64,000 nucleotides of DNA from Pseudomonas denitrificans (nom. rej.). Lineage in GTDB: Bacteria; Pseudomonadota; Gammaproteobacteria; Pseudomonadales; Pseudomonadaceae. A program made the translations under genes and the position numbers. Where the stretch lies: contig NZ_CP043626.1 in the NCBI RefSeq assembly GCF_008807415.1, positions 868,001 through 932,000 of the forward strand, in the 5' to 3' direction. Each line of letters starts with the position of its first letter. The first letter of the stretch is position 1. This document shows positions 7,770 to 17,480 of the stretch, in pieces. The notes beneath the pieces are model-generated. The model made no database searches. It was given only the letters and a program-made list of their open reading frames with translations, and was not told where the DNA came from.

Positions 7770-10022
7770 ATGTACAAAGACTTAAAATTCCCCATCCTCA
7801 TCGTCCACCGCGACATCAAGGCCGATACCGTGGCCGGCGACCGGGTGAGGGATATCGCGCGGGAGCTGGAGCAGGACGGCTTCAGCATCCTTTCCACCGC
7901 CAGTTCCGCCGAGGGGCGCATCGTTGCCTCGACCCACCACGGTCTCGCCTGCATCCTGGTCGCCGCCGAGGGGGCGGGGGAGAACCAGCGCCTTCTGCAG
8001 GATGTGGTGGAGCTGATCCGCATGGCGCGGGTGCGCGCGCCACAACTGCCGATCTTCGCCCTCGGCGAACAGATGACCATCGAGAACGCGCCGGCCGAGT
8101 CCATGGCCGACCTGCACCAGCTGCGCGGCATCCTCTACCTGTTCGAAGACACCGTGCCCTTTCTCGCCCGCCAGGTCAGTCGCGCTGCGCGCAAGTACCT
8201 GGAAGGCCTGTTGCCGCCGTTCTTCCGCGCGCTGGTGGAGCACACCGCGCAGTCCAATTATTCCTGGCACACGCCTGGCCACGGAGGGGGCGTGGCCTAC
8301 CGCAAGAGTCCGGTGGGACAGGCCTTCCATCAGTTCTTCGGGGAGAACACGCTGCGTTCGGACCTTTCCGTCTCGGTCCCCGAGCTGGGCTCGCTGCTCG
8401 ATCACACCGGTCCGCTGGCCGAGGCGGAAGCCCGTGCGGCGCGCAATTTCGGCGCCGACCATACCTTCTTCGTGATCAACGGCACCTCCACGGCGAACAA
8501 GATCGTCTGGCACTCCATGGTCTGCCGCGACGACCTGGTGCTGGTGGACCGCAACTGCCACAAGTCGATCCTCCATTCGATCATCATGACCGGCGCCATC
8601 CCGCTGTACCTGACGCCTGAGCGCAACGAGCTGGGCATCATCGGGCCGATCCCGCTGTCGGAGTTCAGCCGCGAATCCATCGCCGCGAAGATCGAGGCCA
8701 GCCCGCTGGCGCGCGGCCGAGAGCCCAGGGTGCGGCTGGCGGTGGTGACCAACTCCACCTACGACGGCCTCTGTTACAACGCGCAGATGATCAAGCAGGC
8801 TCTGGGCGACAGCGTCGAGGTACTGCATTTCGACGAAGCCTGGTACGCCTACGCGGCCTTCCACGAGTTCTATGACGGACGCTACGGCATGGGCACCAGC
8901 CGTGACGACAGCGGCCCGCTGGTGTTCACCACTCACTCCACGCACAAGATGCTCGCCGCCTTCAGCCAGGCCTCGATGATCCATGTGCAGGATGCCGGCG
9001 CGCGGCGCTTCGAGCAGGCACGCTTCAACGAAGCCTTCATGATGCACATCTCCACCTCGCCGCAGTACGGCATCATCGCCTCGCTGGACGTGGCCTCGGC
9101 GATGATGGAAGGCCCGGCGGGGCGCTCGCTGATCCAGGAAACCTTCGACGAAGCCCTGAGCTTCCGCCGCGCCCTGGCCAATGTGCAACAGAACCTCGCG
9201 GAGAACGACTGGTGGTTCTGCGTCTGGCAGCCGCCGGGCGTCGAGGGCACTGACGAGGTGAAGACCCGCGACTGGGTGCTGGAACCCAACGCCGACTGGC
9301 ACGGCTTCGGCGACGCGGTGGAAGACTACGTGCTGCTCGACCCGATCAAGGTCACCCTGGCCACGCCGGGGCTCACCGCTGGCGGGCGCCTGGATTCGCG
9401 CGGGATTCCCGCCGCGGTTGTCAGCCGCTTCCTCTGGGAGCGCGGGCTGGTGGTGGAGAAGACCGGGCTGTACTCCTTCCTCGTGCTGTTCTCCATGGGC
9501 GTGACCAAGGGCAAGTGGAGCACCCTGGTCACCGAACTGCTGGAGTTCAAGCGCAGCTACGACGCCAACCAGCCGCTGGCGGACGCGCTGCCCAGCGTCG
9601 CCCAGGCCGGCGGCGTACGTTATGCGGGTATGGGCCTGCGCGACCTCTGCGATGAGCTGCACCGTTGCTATCGCGACCACGCCACCGCCAAGGCGATGAA
9701 GCGCATGTACACGGTGCTGCCGGAAATCGCCATGCGCCCGGCGGACGCTTACGCGCAACTGGTGCGCGGCGAGGTCGAGGCGGTGCCCATCGATCGGTTG
9801 GAAGGGCGCATCGCCGCGGTGATGCTGGTGCCATATCCGCCAGGTATCCCGCTGATCATGCCGGGCGAGCGGTTCACCGAATCCACCCGCTCCATACTCG
9901 ATTACCTGGCCTTCGCGCAGAGCTTCGAACGCAATTTTCCCGGCTTCGACTCCGACGTCCATGGCCTGCAGGTGCGCGAGGTAGACGGCGAGCGGCGCTA
10001 TACCGTGGAGTGCTGCAAGTGA
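7770..10022 (+). CDS. ldcA: Lysine decarboxylase (PLP-dependent, fold III Orn/Lys/Arg decarboxylase)
   Basis: A 750-residue decarboxylase of the large bacterial family: an N-terminal receiver-like wing domain (about 1-130), a PLP core (about 150-560) and a C-terminal domain. The Schiff-base lysine is in FTTHSTHKMLAAFS (about residue 393), and HFDEAWYAYAAFHEFY carries the PLP-ring Asp. NYSWHTPGHGGGVAY is also characteristic. It matches P. aeruginosa LdcA (PA1818), which makes cadaverine from lysine in arginine-stimulated lysine catabolism; lysine rather than arginine specificity is inferred from that orthology. The start ATG has AGGGG 7 bases upstream. The next gene on the same strand is a c-di-GMP enzyme, and the cognate antiporter comes after that. 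Confidence 0.92.
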   Translation: MYKDLKFPILIVHRDIKADTVAGDRVRDIARELEQDGFSILSTASSAEGRIVASTHHGLACILVAAEGAGENQRLLQDVVELIRMARVRAPQLPIFALGEQMTIENAPAESMADLHQLRGILYLFEDTVPFLARQVSRAARKYLEGLLPPFFRALVEHTAQSNYSWHTPGHGGGVAYRKSPVGQAFHQFFGENTLRSDLSVSVPELGSLLDHTGPLAEAEARAARNFGADHTFFVINGTSTANKIVWHSMVCRDDLVLVDRNCHKSILHSIIMTGAIPLYLTPERNELGIIGPIPLSEFSRESIAAKIEASPLARGREPRVRLAVVTNSTYDGLCYNAQMIKQALGDSVEVLHFDEAWYAYAAFHEFYDGRYGMGTSRDDSGPLVFTTHSTHKMLAAFSQASMIHVQDAGARRFEQARFNEAFMMHISTSPQYGIIASLDVASAMMEGPAGRSLIQETFDEALSFRRALANVQQNLAENDWWFCVWQPPGVEGTDEVKTRDWVLEPNADWHGFGDAVEDYVLLDPIKVTLATPGLTAGGRLDSRGIPAAVVSRFLWERGLVVEKTGLYSFLVLFSMGVTKGKWSTLVTELLEFKRSYDANQPLADALPSVAQAGGVRYAGMGLRDLCDELHRCYRDHATAKAMKRMYTVLPEIAMRPADAYAQLVRGEVEAVPIDRLEGRIAAVMLVPYPPGIPLIMPGERFTESTRSILDYLAFAQSFERNFPGFDSDVHGLQVREVDGERRYTVECCK

Positions 10023-10128
10023 CCGTCCGACTACTGACAGCAGCGACATACATCACTGTATGAAAAGTGGAACTATCCTTGTGCGCATCGGTAAAGGGAG
10101 AAATTGAGGAAAAAGGGAGGTTTCCCCC

Positions 10129-12315
10129 ATGCGCTGTCCCGTGACGTTGCCGAACGAGAGCGAGCGCCTGAGTGCGCTCTCCGATTACGGTTTCGACGAC
10201 GAAAGCCTGCTGCCCAGCCTCGACCCGGTGGTGCAGATCGCTGTGCGCATGTTCGGCATGCCGGTCGCAGCGGTGAACATGATCGGCAGTGACCACGTGT
10301 TCTTCGCCGCCGCCACCGGCATCGGCGAAGTCGACATGGGGCGCGACGTATCCTTCTGCGCCCATGCCATCGCCCAGGACGGCGTGATGGTGGTGGGCGA
10401 CGCCAGCCGCGATGAGCGCTTCCACGACAACCCGCTGGTGACGGCGCCCAATGGCGTGCGCTTCTACGCGGGCGTGCCGCTGCTCTCGGTCGAGGGACAG
10501 GCGCTGGGCGCGCTGTGCATCATCGACAGCCAGCCCCACGAAGACTTTTCCGGCGAGGACCGCGAGCGTCTGGTCGAGCTGGCGCGCATGGCGTCCGACC
10601 GGCTCGAACTGCGCCGCATCGAGGTGGCCTCGTCGCGCACCCGGCCGCTGTTCGAGGAGTACGCCGGCACCTCGCCGACTCCTGTGGTCTGGTTCGACTG
10701 CTGGGGCGAGATCGGTGCCTGGAACGAAGCGGCGGCCAACCTGTTCGGCTACGACCTGATCGAAGGCAGCGGCCAGTCCTTCGAGCTGCTGCTGCCCGAG
10801 CGCAGTCGCCAGTCCTTCCGCGCCCTGATCAGCGGAGCCAGCGATGCCACGTCCCTGGACGGCATGGCCGTGCCGGGGGAAATCGCCGGCCTGCGCAAGG
10901 ACGGCTCCGAACTCTCGCTGGGCCTGACGCTCTTCAGTTGGTCGGAAAGGGGCAAGCTCAAGTTCGAGGCAGTGCTCAAGGACCTCACCGCCCGCCATCG
11001 GGAAGAGGAGGCGCTGCGCCAACTGGCCAGCGTCGATGTACTCACGGGGCTGGCCAATCGCGGCCAGTTCTACCGGCGCACCGAGGAAGTCCTGGTGCAG
11101 TCGCGCCCGGCGGCCGTGCTGATGATCGACCTGGACGGCTTCAAGGACGTCAACGACTCCCTCGGCCACGCCGTCGGCGACGGCATTCTGCGGCAGGTTG
11201 CCGAGCGACTGGCCCGGCTGGCCACCGCTGGCGCCACGGTGGCGCGCATCGGTGGCGACGAGTTCGCCATCCTCGAGCCGAACCTGCTCTCGCCCGAACA
11301 CGCCATGCGCTTCGCCCAGGCGGTGATCGCCAGTATCGCCGAGCCCATCGTCATCGACGCTCATGAGGTGCGGGTCGCTGCCAGTTGCGGCGTGGCTCTG
11401 GCGCCTCTGCATGCGCAGGAAGCGCTGGAGCTGGTGGGTGACGCCGACCTGGCGCTGTTCAAGGCCAAGAGCAGCGGTCGCAGCCACGCGTTTGTGTTCC
11501 TTCCGGCGCTGAAGATGGAAGCGGCGGCGCGGCACCTGTATGGCATGGAGTTGCATCGCGCCGTGGCCAACGGCGAGTTCCTGTTGTTCTACCAGCCCCA
11601 GGTCAGCCTGCGCGACGGCTCCCTGCGCGGGGCCGAGGCGCTGATCCGCTGGCAGCATCCACAGCGCGGCCTGCTGTCGCCGGCGGCCTTCCTGCCGTCG
11701 CTGGAGGGCGGCCCGCTGGCGGCCATCGTCGGCGCCTGGATACTGGATGAGGCCTGCGCCCAGGCTGCCTACTGGCGGCGCAACGGTGCGCCCGACCTGC
11801 GCATGGGGGTGAATCTGTTCGGCGCGCAGTTCCGCATGGGCAACCTGGTCACCCAGGTGTTGGAGGCACTGGAACGGCACGGCCTGCCGGCGGAGGCGCT
11901 GGAACTGGAAATCACCGAGAACATCGTGCTCAACCACGACGACACCGTTCTCAGTACCCTGCAGAGCCTGCGCTCCTATGGGGTCGGGATCGCTTTCGAC
12001 GACTTCGGCACCGGCTACGCCTCCCTCAGCCTGCTCAAGACCTATCCGCTGAGCCGCATCAAGATCGACCGCACCTTCGTCATCGGCATGCTGGAGACCC
12101 AGCAGGACCTCTCGGTGATCCGCGCGATCCTCGACATGGCCCGCAGCTTCGATTTGGAGACCATCGCCGAAGGCATCGAAACCTCCGCCCAGCGCGACCG
12201 CCTGCGCGCCGAACGCTGCACCGAAGGGCAGGGCTACCTGTTCGCCAAGCCGATGCCGTCGCTGCAGTTCGAGCAGCTCTACGGGATCGGCACGCGGCAG
12301 TTCGGCTCCGCCTGA
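10129..12315 (+). CDS. GAF-PAS-GGDEF-EAL cyclic-di-GMP signalling protein
   Basis: A 728-residue cytoplasmic protein with no membrane segment. Order: GAF domain (about 20-165), PAS (about 180-290, VVWFDCWGEIGAWNEAAANL), GGDEF (about 300-460) and EAL (about 475-725). The cyclase motif is intact (RIGGDEFAIL, near residue 375). The EAL domain retains GAEALIRW, the Glu of ELEITENI, DDFGTGYASL, RIKIDRTFV and AEGIET, so both synthesis and hydrolysis of c-di-GMP are chemically possible. No RxxD product-inhibition site is obvious just before GGDEF. It is preceded by a strong GGGAGG site and lies between lysine decarboxylase and its likely antiporter, where PAO1 has nothing. The GAF ligand is unknown. 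Confidence 0.93.
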   Translation: MRCPVTLPNESERLSALSDYGFDDESLLPSLDPVVQIAVRMFGMPVAAVNMIGSDHVFFAAATGIGEVDMGRDVSFCAHAIAQDGVMVVGDASRDERFHDNPLVTAPNGVRFYAGVPLLSVEGQALGALCIIDSQPHEDFSGEDRERLVELARMASDRLELRRIEVASSRTRPLFEEYAGTSPTPVVWFDCWGEIGAWNEAAANLFGYDLIEGSGQSFELLLPERSRQSFRALISGASDATSLDGMAVPGEIAGLRKDGSELSLGLTLFSWSERGKLKFEAVLKDLTARHREEEALRQLASVDVLTGLANRGQFYRRTEEVLVQSRPAAVLMIDLDGFKDVNDSLGHAVGDGILRQVAERLARLATAGATVARIGGDEFAILEPNLLSPEHAMRFAQAVIASIAEPIVIDAHEVRVAASCGVALAPLHAQEALELVGDADLALFKAKSSGRSHAFVFLPALKMEAAARHLYGMELHRAVANGEFLLFYQPQVSLRDGSLRGAEALIRWQHPQRGLLSPAAFLPSLEGGPLAAIVGAWILDEACAQAAYWRRNGAPDLRMGVNLFGAQFRMGNLVTQVLEALERHGLPAEALELEITENIVLNHDDTVLSTLQSLRSYGVGIAFDDFGTGYASLSLLKTYPLSRIKIDRTFVIGMLETQQDLSVIRAILDMARSFDLETIAEGIETSAQRDRLRAERCTEGQGYLFAKPMPSLQFEQLYGIGTRQFGSA

Positions 12316-12506
12316 GCGGCGGAATTTCTGCAGCGGCATTGACCGCGCGGGGCGAAATCGCTCGAAACGGGCGGTCTCGTCCTGCAAAACGGTTTCCTCC
12401 TTTGCCCGGCGCTGTCTACCCTGTAGGACAGATCGCCGCTCTGCGCCCCTTCGATGGCCAGGGCGACAACACGAAAATACAGATCGCGGGCTTCTAAGGA
12501 GCGCAG

Positions 12507-13850
12507 ATGGCGGAAGCGAAAAAGGGCAGCATGGGGTTCTGGAGCTGCACCGCGCTGGTGGTTGGCAACATGGTGGGGTCGGGGGTGTTCCTGTTGCCGT
12601 CGAGCCTGGCCGCGTTCGGCGGGCTCAGTCTGTTCGGCTGGCTGGTGTCGAGCACCGGGGCCGTGATCCTCGCCTTCACCTTCGCCCGGCTGGCGCGGCT
12701 CAACCCTGGAGCTGGCGGGCCATACGCCTATACCCGTGACGGCTTCGGCAGCTTCGCCGGCTATCTCTGTGCCTGGACGTACTGGAAAGCCGCCTGGATC
12801 GGCAACGCCGCCATCGCCGTCACGCTGGTCGGTTATCTGCGGGTTTTCATTCCGGCACTGGCCGACCCGCTGCTGATGGTCGCCACGGCCATCGGCGCCA
12901 TCTGGCTGTGCACCCTGATCAACCTGCGCGGCATCACCGCCTTTGCCGTGGTGCAGAACTGCCTGACCGCGCTCAAGCTGATCCCGCTGCTGCTGGTGGG
13001 CATTCTCGGCTGGTTCCATTTCAACCCCGACTACCTGACCATCCCGGCGCCCAGCGAGCTGCCGAACATGGGCTATGCCCAGGCGATTGCTACCACGGCG
13101 GCTCTGACGCTCTGGTCGTTCATCGGCCTGGAATCGGCCACTGTGCCGGCGGACGATGTGCGCGACCCGAAGAAGACCATCCCCCGCGCCACGCTGTTCG
13201 GCACCCTGGCAGCTGCCGCGGTGTACATCCTGTCGATCACCGCCGTGCAGGGCCTGATGCCGCCGGAAGTGCTGGCCAAGTCCACGTCGCCGTTCGCTGA
13301 TGCCGCGCGCATCCTGCTGGGCACCTGGGGCTATTACCTGGTGGCTGGCGGGGCAGTGATCGCCTGCCTCGGCGCGCTCAACGGCTGGGTATTGCTGCAG
13401 GGCCAGATCCCGGTGGCGCCGGCCCGCGACGGGCTGTTCCCCGAGTCCCTGGGCAAGCTCAACAAGAACGGCGCGCCGGCCAACGGCCTGCTGTCTTCCG
13501 GGCTGCTGGTCACCGCGCTGGTGATGGTCGATGGCCATGGCGAGCTGGTGGAGGTGTTCAACGTCATCATCCTGCTCGGCACCATGACGGGCGTCGTTCC
13601 CTACGCCTTCTGCACCGCCGCGCTGATCCAGATGCTGGCGGTGAAGCCCGAGTCCTTCTCGCCGCGCTCGCGCCCGCAGGTGCTGGCGATTGGTTGCCTG
13701 GGCTTCCTCTACTCGCTGTGGGCACTCTACGGCACCGGCCAGCAGGCGATCTTCTGGGGCTTCCTGGTGTTCATGGCGGGCATCCCGATGTACACCTGGC
13801 GCCAGTACCGCAACCGCGCGCAGGGGCTGCCGATGGCCGCCGGCGACTGA
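12507..13850 (+). CDS. APC-family amino-acid/polyamine antiporter (PA1819/CadB-AdiC type)
   Basis: A 447-residue inner-membrane transporter with about 12 hydrophobic segments. The N-terminal GNMVGSGVFLLPSSLAAFGG is the substrate-binding G-S-G-V loop of TM1 in the APC superfamily, and WSFIGLESATVPADDV is the TM6 signature seen in AdiC/CadB. A clear AAGGAGC site precedes the ATG at 12507. The PAO1 homologue follows ldcA directly, so exchange of lysine for cadaverine is the likely role. Here the GGDEF/EAL gene separates the two. Confidence 0.88.
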   Translation: MAEAKKGSMGFWSCTALVVGNMVGSGVFLLPSSLAAFGGLSLFGWLVSSTGAVILAFTFARLARLNPGAGGPYAYTRDGFGSFAGYLCAWTYWKAAWIGNAAIAVTLVGYLRVFIPALADPLLMVATAIGAIWLCTLINLRGITAFAVVQNCLTALKLIPLLLVGILGWFHFNPDYLTIPAPSELPNMGYAQAIATTAALTLWSFIGLESATVPADDVRDPKKTIPRATLFGTLAAAAVYILSITAVQGLMPPEVLAKSTSPFADAARILLGTWGYYLVAGGAVIACLGALNGWVLLQGQIPVAPARDGLFPESLGKLNKNGAPANGLLSSGLLVTALVMVDGHGELVEVFNVIILLGTMTGVVPYAFCTAALIQMLAVKPESFSPRSRPQVLAIGCLGFLYSLWALYGTGQQAIFWGFLVFMAGIPMYTWRQYRNRAQGLPMAAGD

Positions 13851-14088
13851 TTGTCGCGGCGGCCACCTTCCTGCCAGATCAAGCAGTTGGTGAGCGAATT
13901 GCGAGCGGATTCACGCCCGATGCCGTGGCCTGTGTCACAGACCGCGGCATCGACTTTTGGTCTTGCCTTGTTATAGTGGCGCGATGCCAAAAATCTGTAT
14001 GCGGCAACCATAAGAACTGTTGGCCCGGGCTCCAGCGGCAGCGCGCCGCACCCAGACGAGAAGCAGGGCATTCCCGAGGACATCTCCC

Positions 14089-14901
14089 GTGACCGAATAC
14101 AAAGCCTTCCGCGTTGAACTGGCGGACAAGATCGCCCATGTGCAGATCAACCGCCCGGAAAAACTCAACGCGATGAACGTCGATTTCTGGAAGGAAATCA
14201 TCGATATCTTCCAGTGGGCCGATGAAACGGATGAAGTTCGCGTCGTCGTCCTCAGCGGCGCCGGCAAGCACTTCTCCGCCGGTATCGACCTCGCCCTGCT
14301 GGCCCAGGCCGCCAGCCACCTGGGCAAGGACGTCGGCCGCAACGCCCGCGCACTGCGCAAGACCATCCTGCAGCTGCAGGGCTCCTTCAACGCCGTGGAC
14401 AAGTGCAGCAAGCCGGTCCTTGCGGCGATCCAGGGCTACTGCATCGGCGGCGGCATCGACCTGATCTCCGCTTGCGACATGCGCTACTGCAGCGCGGATG
14501 CGCAGTTCTCCATCAAGGAAATCGACATGGGCATGGCAGCCGATGTCGGCACCCTGCAACGCCTGCCGCGCCTGATCGGCGACGGCATCATGCGTGAGCT
14601 GGCCTACACCGGGCGTAACGTCAACGCCGAGGAAGCGCAGCGCATTGGCCTGGTCAACAGCGTCTACGCCGACCATTCCGCGCTGCAGGACGGCGTGATG
14701 GAACTGGCCCGACAGATTGCCGCCAAGTCGCCGATTGCCATCCGCGGCACCAAGGAAATGATCGGCTACGCCCGCGACCACCGCGTCGAGGACGGCCTGG
14801 AATACATCGCCACCTGGAACGCCGCCATGCTGCAGTCCGCTGACCTGCAGGCCGCGATGATGGCGCACATGAGCAAGAAGACCCCCGAGTTCGCCGATTG
14901 A
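14089..14901 (+). CDS. Enoyl-CoA hydratase/isomerase (crotonase superfamily)
   Basis: A 270-residue crotonase-fold protein. RPEKLNAMN is the N-terminal signature, GKHFSAGIDL forms the first oxyanion-hole segment and GYCIGGGIDLISACDMRY the second. DMGMAADVGTLQRLPRLIG contains a conserved acidic residue as in delta3,5-delta2,4-dienoyl-CoA isomerases, so dienoyl-CoA isomerase activity is a good alternative to plain hydratase. The GTG at 14089 is chosen because GAGGA lies 9 bases upstream and the family N-terminus (VTEYKAFRVE) begins there; an in-frame ATG at 14020 adds 23 low-complexity residues. It corresponds to PA1821; the nhaB gene found before it in PAO1 is not present. Confidence 0.9.
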   Translation: MTEYKAFRVELADKIAHVQINRPEKLNAMNVDFWKEIIDIFQWADETDEVRVVVLSGAGKHFSAGIDLALLAQAASHLGKDVGRNARALRKTILQLQGSFNAVDKCSKPVLAAIQGYCIGGGIDLISACDMRYCSADAQFSIKEIDMGMAADVGTLQRLPRLIGDGIMRELAYTGRNVNAEEAQRIGLVNSVYADHSALQDGVMELARQIAAKSPIAIRGTKEMIGYARDHRVEDGLEYIATWNAAMLQSADLQAAMMAHMSKKTPEFAD

Positions 14902-14943
14902 TGTCCGTCCACTCTTCTTGCGCGCAGGAGGCGCACTAGGCCG

Positions 14944-16617
14944 ATGGTTACTGGAGCCACGTCCCTCAGTCTGGTCCGCGACGAGCTGTTCGCGACGATG
15001 GAGGAGGCCGAGCAGAATCTCGAGCACTTCATCGCCGAGCGTCAGAACGGCAGCCTGCTGCAACATTCCGTCGATTGCCTGAGCCAGATTCGCGGCACGC
15101 TGAATCTCATCGAACTGGCCGGCGCCGAGCTGCTGGCGCAGGAAGCGCTGGACCTGGCCACCGACATTCCGACCGGGGTCAGTGAAGACCGCGACGGCCA
15201 GCTGGCAGCGCTCGGCAATGCGCTCTACGTGCTGCGCCGCTACCTGGAAAACCTCGAGGCGCACCGCCAGGAAATCCCCGAGCTGCTGCTGCCGGCGATC
15301 AACGATGTGCGCCAGGCCGCTGGCCAGCCCGCGCTGCCGGAGAGCTTCTTCTTCAGCGCGCGCCTGGACCTGCCACGCCCGCTGCGCGCCGTCACTGCGC
15401 CGCAGGTGGAAGACCCGGCCCGCGAAGTCCGCCGTCTGCGGCAGATGTACCAGGTCGGCCTGGTCGGGCTGATCCGCGAACAGAATCTCTACCCCAGCCT
15501 CAAGCTCATGGGGCGCGCACTGGGCAAGCTCGACGTGCTGCTGGGCAGCGCCGCGCGCACCCGCCTGTGCTGGGTCGGCGCTGGCGCGCTGGAGTCGCTG
15601 GTGGACGCGCAGATGCTGCCGCGCAAGACGCGCAAGCAGGTGTTCTCGCGCCTGGACCGCGAACTCAAGCAGCTGATCGCCAACCCGCAGTACGAAGCGC
15701 CACGGCAGTTGCTCAAGGAGTTGCTGTATCTCACCACGCTGGCTGACACCAGCGGCGTGCGCGCGACCGAACTGCGCCAGGTGTTCGGCCTGGCACCGCT
15801 GCCGTTCACCGATCACCTGCTCGAAGACGAGTCGCAACGCCTGTCCGGCCCGGGCAAGTCGGTGATGCGCTCGCTGTCGGTGGCGATCCGCGAGGAACTC
15901 ACGGCGGTGAAGGACCAGCTCGACCTGATCGAGCGCGGCGTGTCCCAGGCCGATGCGCTGGGCATCCTGCACACCCAGCTGGGCAAACTGGCCAAGACCC
16001 TGGGCATGGTCGGCCTGAATTCCGCCGCCACTTCGCTGCAGCACCAGCACGGCGTGGTCGCCGGCTGGGTCGCCAAGGGCTCGGTGGACGAGCCTGCCGC
16101 CCTCAACTCCCTGGCCGACGCGCTGCTCTACGTCGAGAGCATGGTCGGCAACCTGGAGCGTGGCGAGCGCATGAGTGCGCGTCCGGCGCCGATGGGTGAG
16201 GATGACTCCTTCGCCGTGCACCAGCTCGCCGAAGCGCGCATTGTGGTGATCGACGAGGCCCAGGCGGGCCTGGCGTTGGCCAAGCGCGCGATCACCGCCT
16301 ACCTGGAATCCAATGGCGACAAACTTCACCTGGCCAACGTGCCGATCAGCCTGCAGGCAGTGCGCGGCGGCCTGTGGTTCCTCGGCCAGGAGCGCGCGGC
16401 ATTGCTCGTGGGCGCCTGTGCCGATTACATTCAGGGGCAGATGATCGAGACGACCCAGATGCCGTCCGAGCAGATGCTGGAAACCCTGGCGGATGCGCTG
16501 ACCGGCCTGGAGTACTACCTGGAGGGTGGAGCCATGATGCGGCCTGAAGGCCAACCCGACGTCCTCGACGTCGCCAGCGAGAGCGTCAAGGCCCTGGGCC
16601 TGACGGTGGCAGCCTGA
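14944..16617 (+). CDS. fimL: FimL, type IV pilus / cAMP-virulence regulator
   Basis: The 557-residue product matches FimL in length and sequence character. FimL resembles the N-terminal part of ChpA: degenerate HPt-like helical modules without the phosphorylatable His, visible here as [20 protein letters not shown] and later [16 protein letters not shown]. In P. aeruginosa FimL acts at the pole with FimV and PilG to activate adenylate cyclase CyaB and twitching motility. Gene order fimL-nudC is the same as PA1822-PA1823, and the fimL stop overlaps the nudC start by one base (TGATG). Confidence 0.92.
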   Translation: MVTGATSLSLVRDELFATMEEAEQNLEHFIAERQNGSLLQHSVDCLSQIRGTLNLIELAGAELLAQEALDLATDIPTGVSEDRDGQLAALGNALYVLRRYLENLEAHRQEIPELLLPAINDVRQAAGQPALPESFFFSARLDLPRPLRAVTAPQVEDPAREVRRLRQMYQVGLVGLIREQNLYPSLKLMGRALGKLDVLLGSAARTRLCWVGAGALESLVDAQMLPRKTRKQVFSRLDRELKQLIANPQYEAPRQLLKELLYLTTLADTSGVRATELRQVFGLAPLPFTDHLLEDESQRLSGPGKSVMRSLSVAIREELTAVKDQLDLIERGVSQADALGILHTQLGKLAKTLGMVGLNSAATSLQHQHGVVAGWVAKGSVDEPAALNSLADALLYVESMVGNLERGERMSARPAPMGEDDSFAVHQLAEARIVVIDEAQAGLALAKRAITAYLESNGDKLHLANVPISLQAVRGGLWFLGQERAALLVGACADYIQGQMIETTQMPSEQMLETLADALTGLEYYLEGGAMMRPEGQPDVLDVASESVKALGLTVAA

Positions 16618-17456
16618 TGCGCACAGGGCGCTGGGAGTCCTCGATGTTCGAGGTCGCTGCCAACGGCGGCTGGGCGCTTGCCCACTGCCAGCAGCAGTTC
16701 CTCGCCGACAGCAACGGCGTGCTGTTCCCCCGTGACTGGCTCAAGCGCCAGGATCTCTCGGTGCTTTCCGAGCACGCCGTCGGCCAGTTCGACGGCGAAC
16801 CGGTGTACCTGCTGGAAATCGACCGTACCGACCCGCTGGAAGGTGCCAGCTGGATCGGCCTGCGCCAGTTCATGATGCAGGCCGAGGAAGACATCTTCGC
16901 CATGCTCGGCTTCGCCAGCCAGATCGGCATCTGGTGGCGGCAGAACCGCTTCTGCGGCAGCTGCGGCCAGCCCAGCCTGCGCATGCCTCGTGACCGCGCC
17001 ATGCACTGTGAAAGCTGCGGCATCCAGCGCTACCCGCTGCTGTCGCCGAGCATGATCGTGCTGGTGACCCGTGGCGATGAGGTACTGCTGGCACGTTCGC
17101 CGCGCTTCGTGCCGGGGATGTACAGCACCCTGGCCGGCTTCGTCGAGCCGGGCGAGTCGGTGGAGCACTGCGTTGCGCGCGAGGTGCGCGAAGAGGTGGG
17201 CGTCGAGATCGGCAATATCCGCTACATGGGGAGCCAGCCCTGGCCGTTCCCGCATTCGCTGATGTTCGGCTACCACGCCGAGTACGTCAGCGGTGAGATC
17301 GTCATGCAGCCGGACGAGATCGAGGACGCCCGCTGGTTCCACGTCGACGAGCTGCCGCGCCTGCCGGCCGAGCGCTCGATAGCCCGCTACCTGATCGAGG
17401 TCTACCTGGCGCGCCGCGCCGGTCGTCCCGATCCCGTCCTGCCCGGCGGCGCCTGA
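16617..17456 (+). CDS. nudC: NAD(H) pyrophosphatase / NAD-RNA decapping Nudix hydrolase
   Basis: A 279-residue Nudix enzyme. Four cysteines in FCGSCGQ and HCESCGIQ (about 118-140) form the zinc ribbon. The Nudix box [20 protein letters not shown] begins near residue 176 and continues to GV, and the NudC-specific [11 protein letters not shown] follows it. It hydrolyses NADH to NMNH and AMP and removes NAD caps from RNA 5' ends. The start at 16617 is preferred because the resulting N-terminus aligns with the P. aeruginosa protein (xxxRW...); a second ATG at 16644 would remove 9 residues. It is translationally coupled to fimL by the TGATG overlap. Confidence 0.94.
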   Translation: MRTGRWESSMFEVAANGGWALAHCQQQFLADSNGVLFPRDWLKRQDLSVLSEHAVGQFDGEPVYLLEIDRTDPLEGASWIGLRQFMMQAEEDIFAMLGFASQIGIWWRQNRFCGSCGQPSLRMPRDRAMHCESCGIQRYPLLSPSMIVLVTRGDEVLLARSPRFVPGMYSTLAGFVEPGESVEHCVAREVREEVGVEIGNIRYMGSQPWPFPHSLMFGYHAEYVSGEIVMQPDEIEDARWFHVDELPRLPAERSIARYLIEVYLARRAGRPDPVLPGGA

Positions 17457-17480
17457 TTCCAGGCGCCGCTCCGGCCTCCC

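Noticed and set aside
10047..10062. CATACA-TCAC-TGTATG palindrome as a LexA-type SOS box
   Set aside because: It lacks the CTGT-N8-ACAG spacing of LexA sites; arms of only six bases arise by chance.
13879..16554. 891-codon ORF antisense to the hydratase and fimL
   Set aside because: Spans two well-supported genes and lacks a plausible start context.
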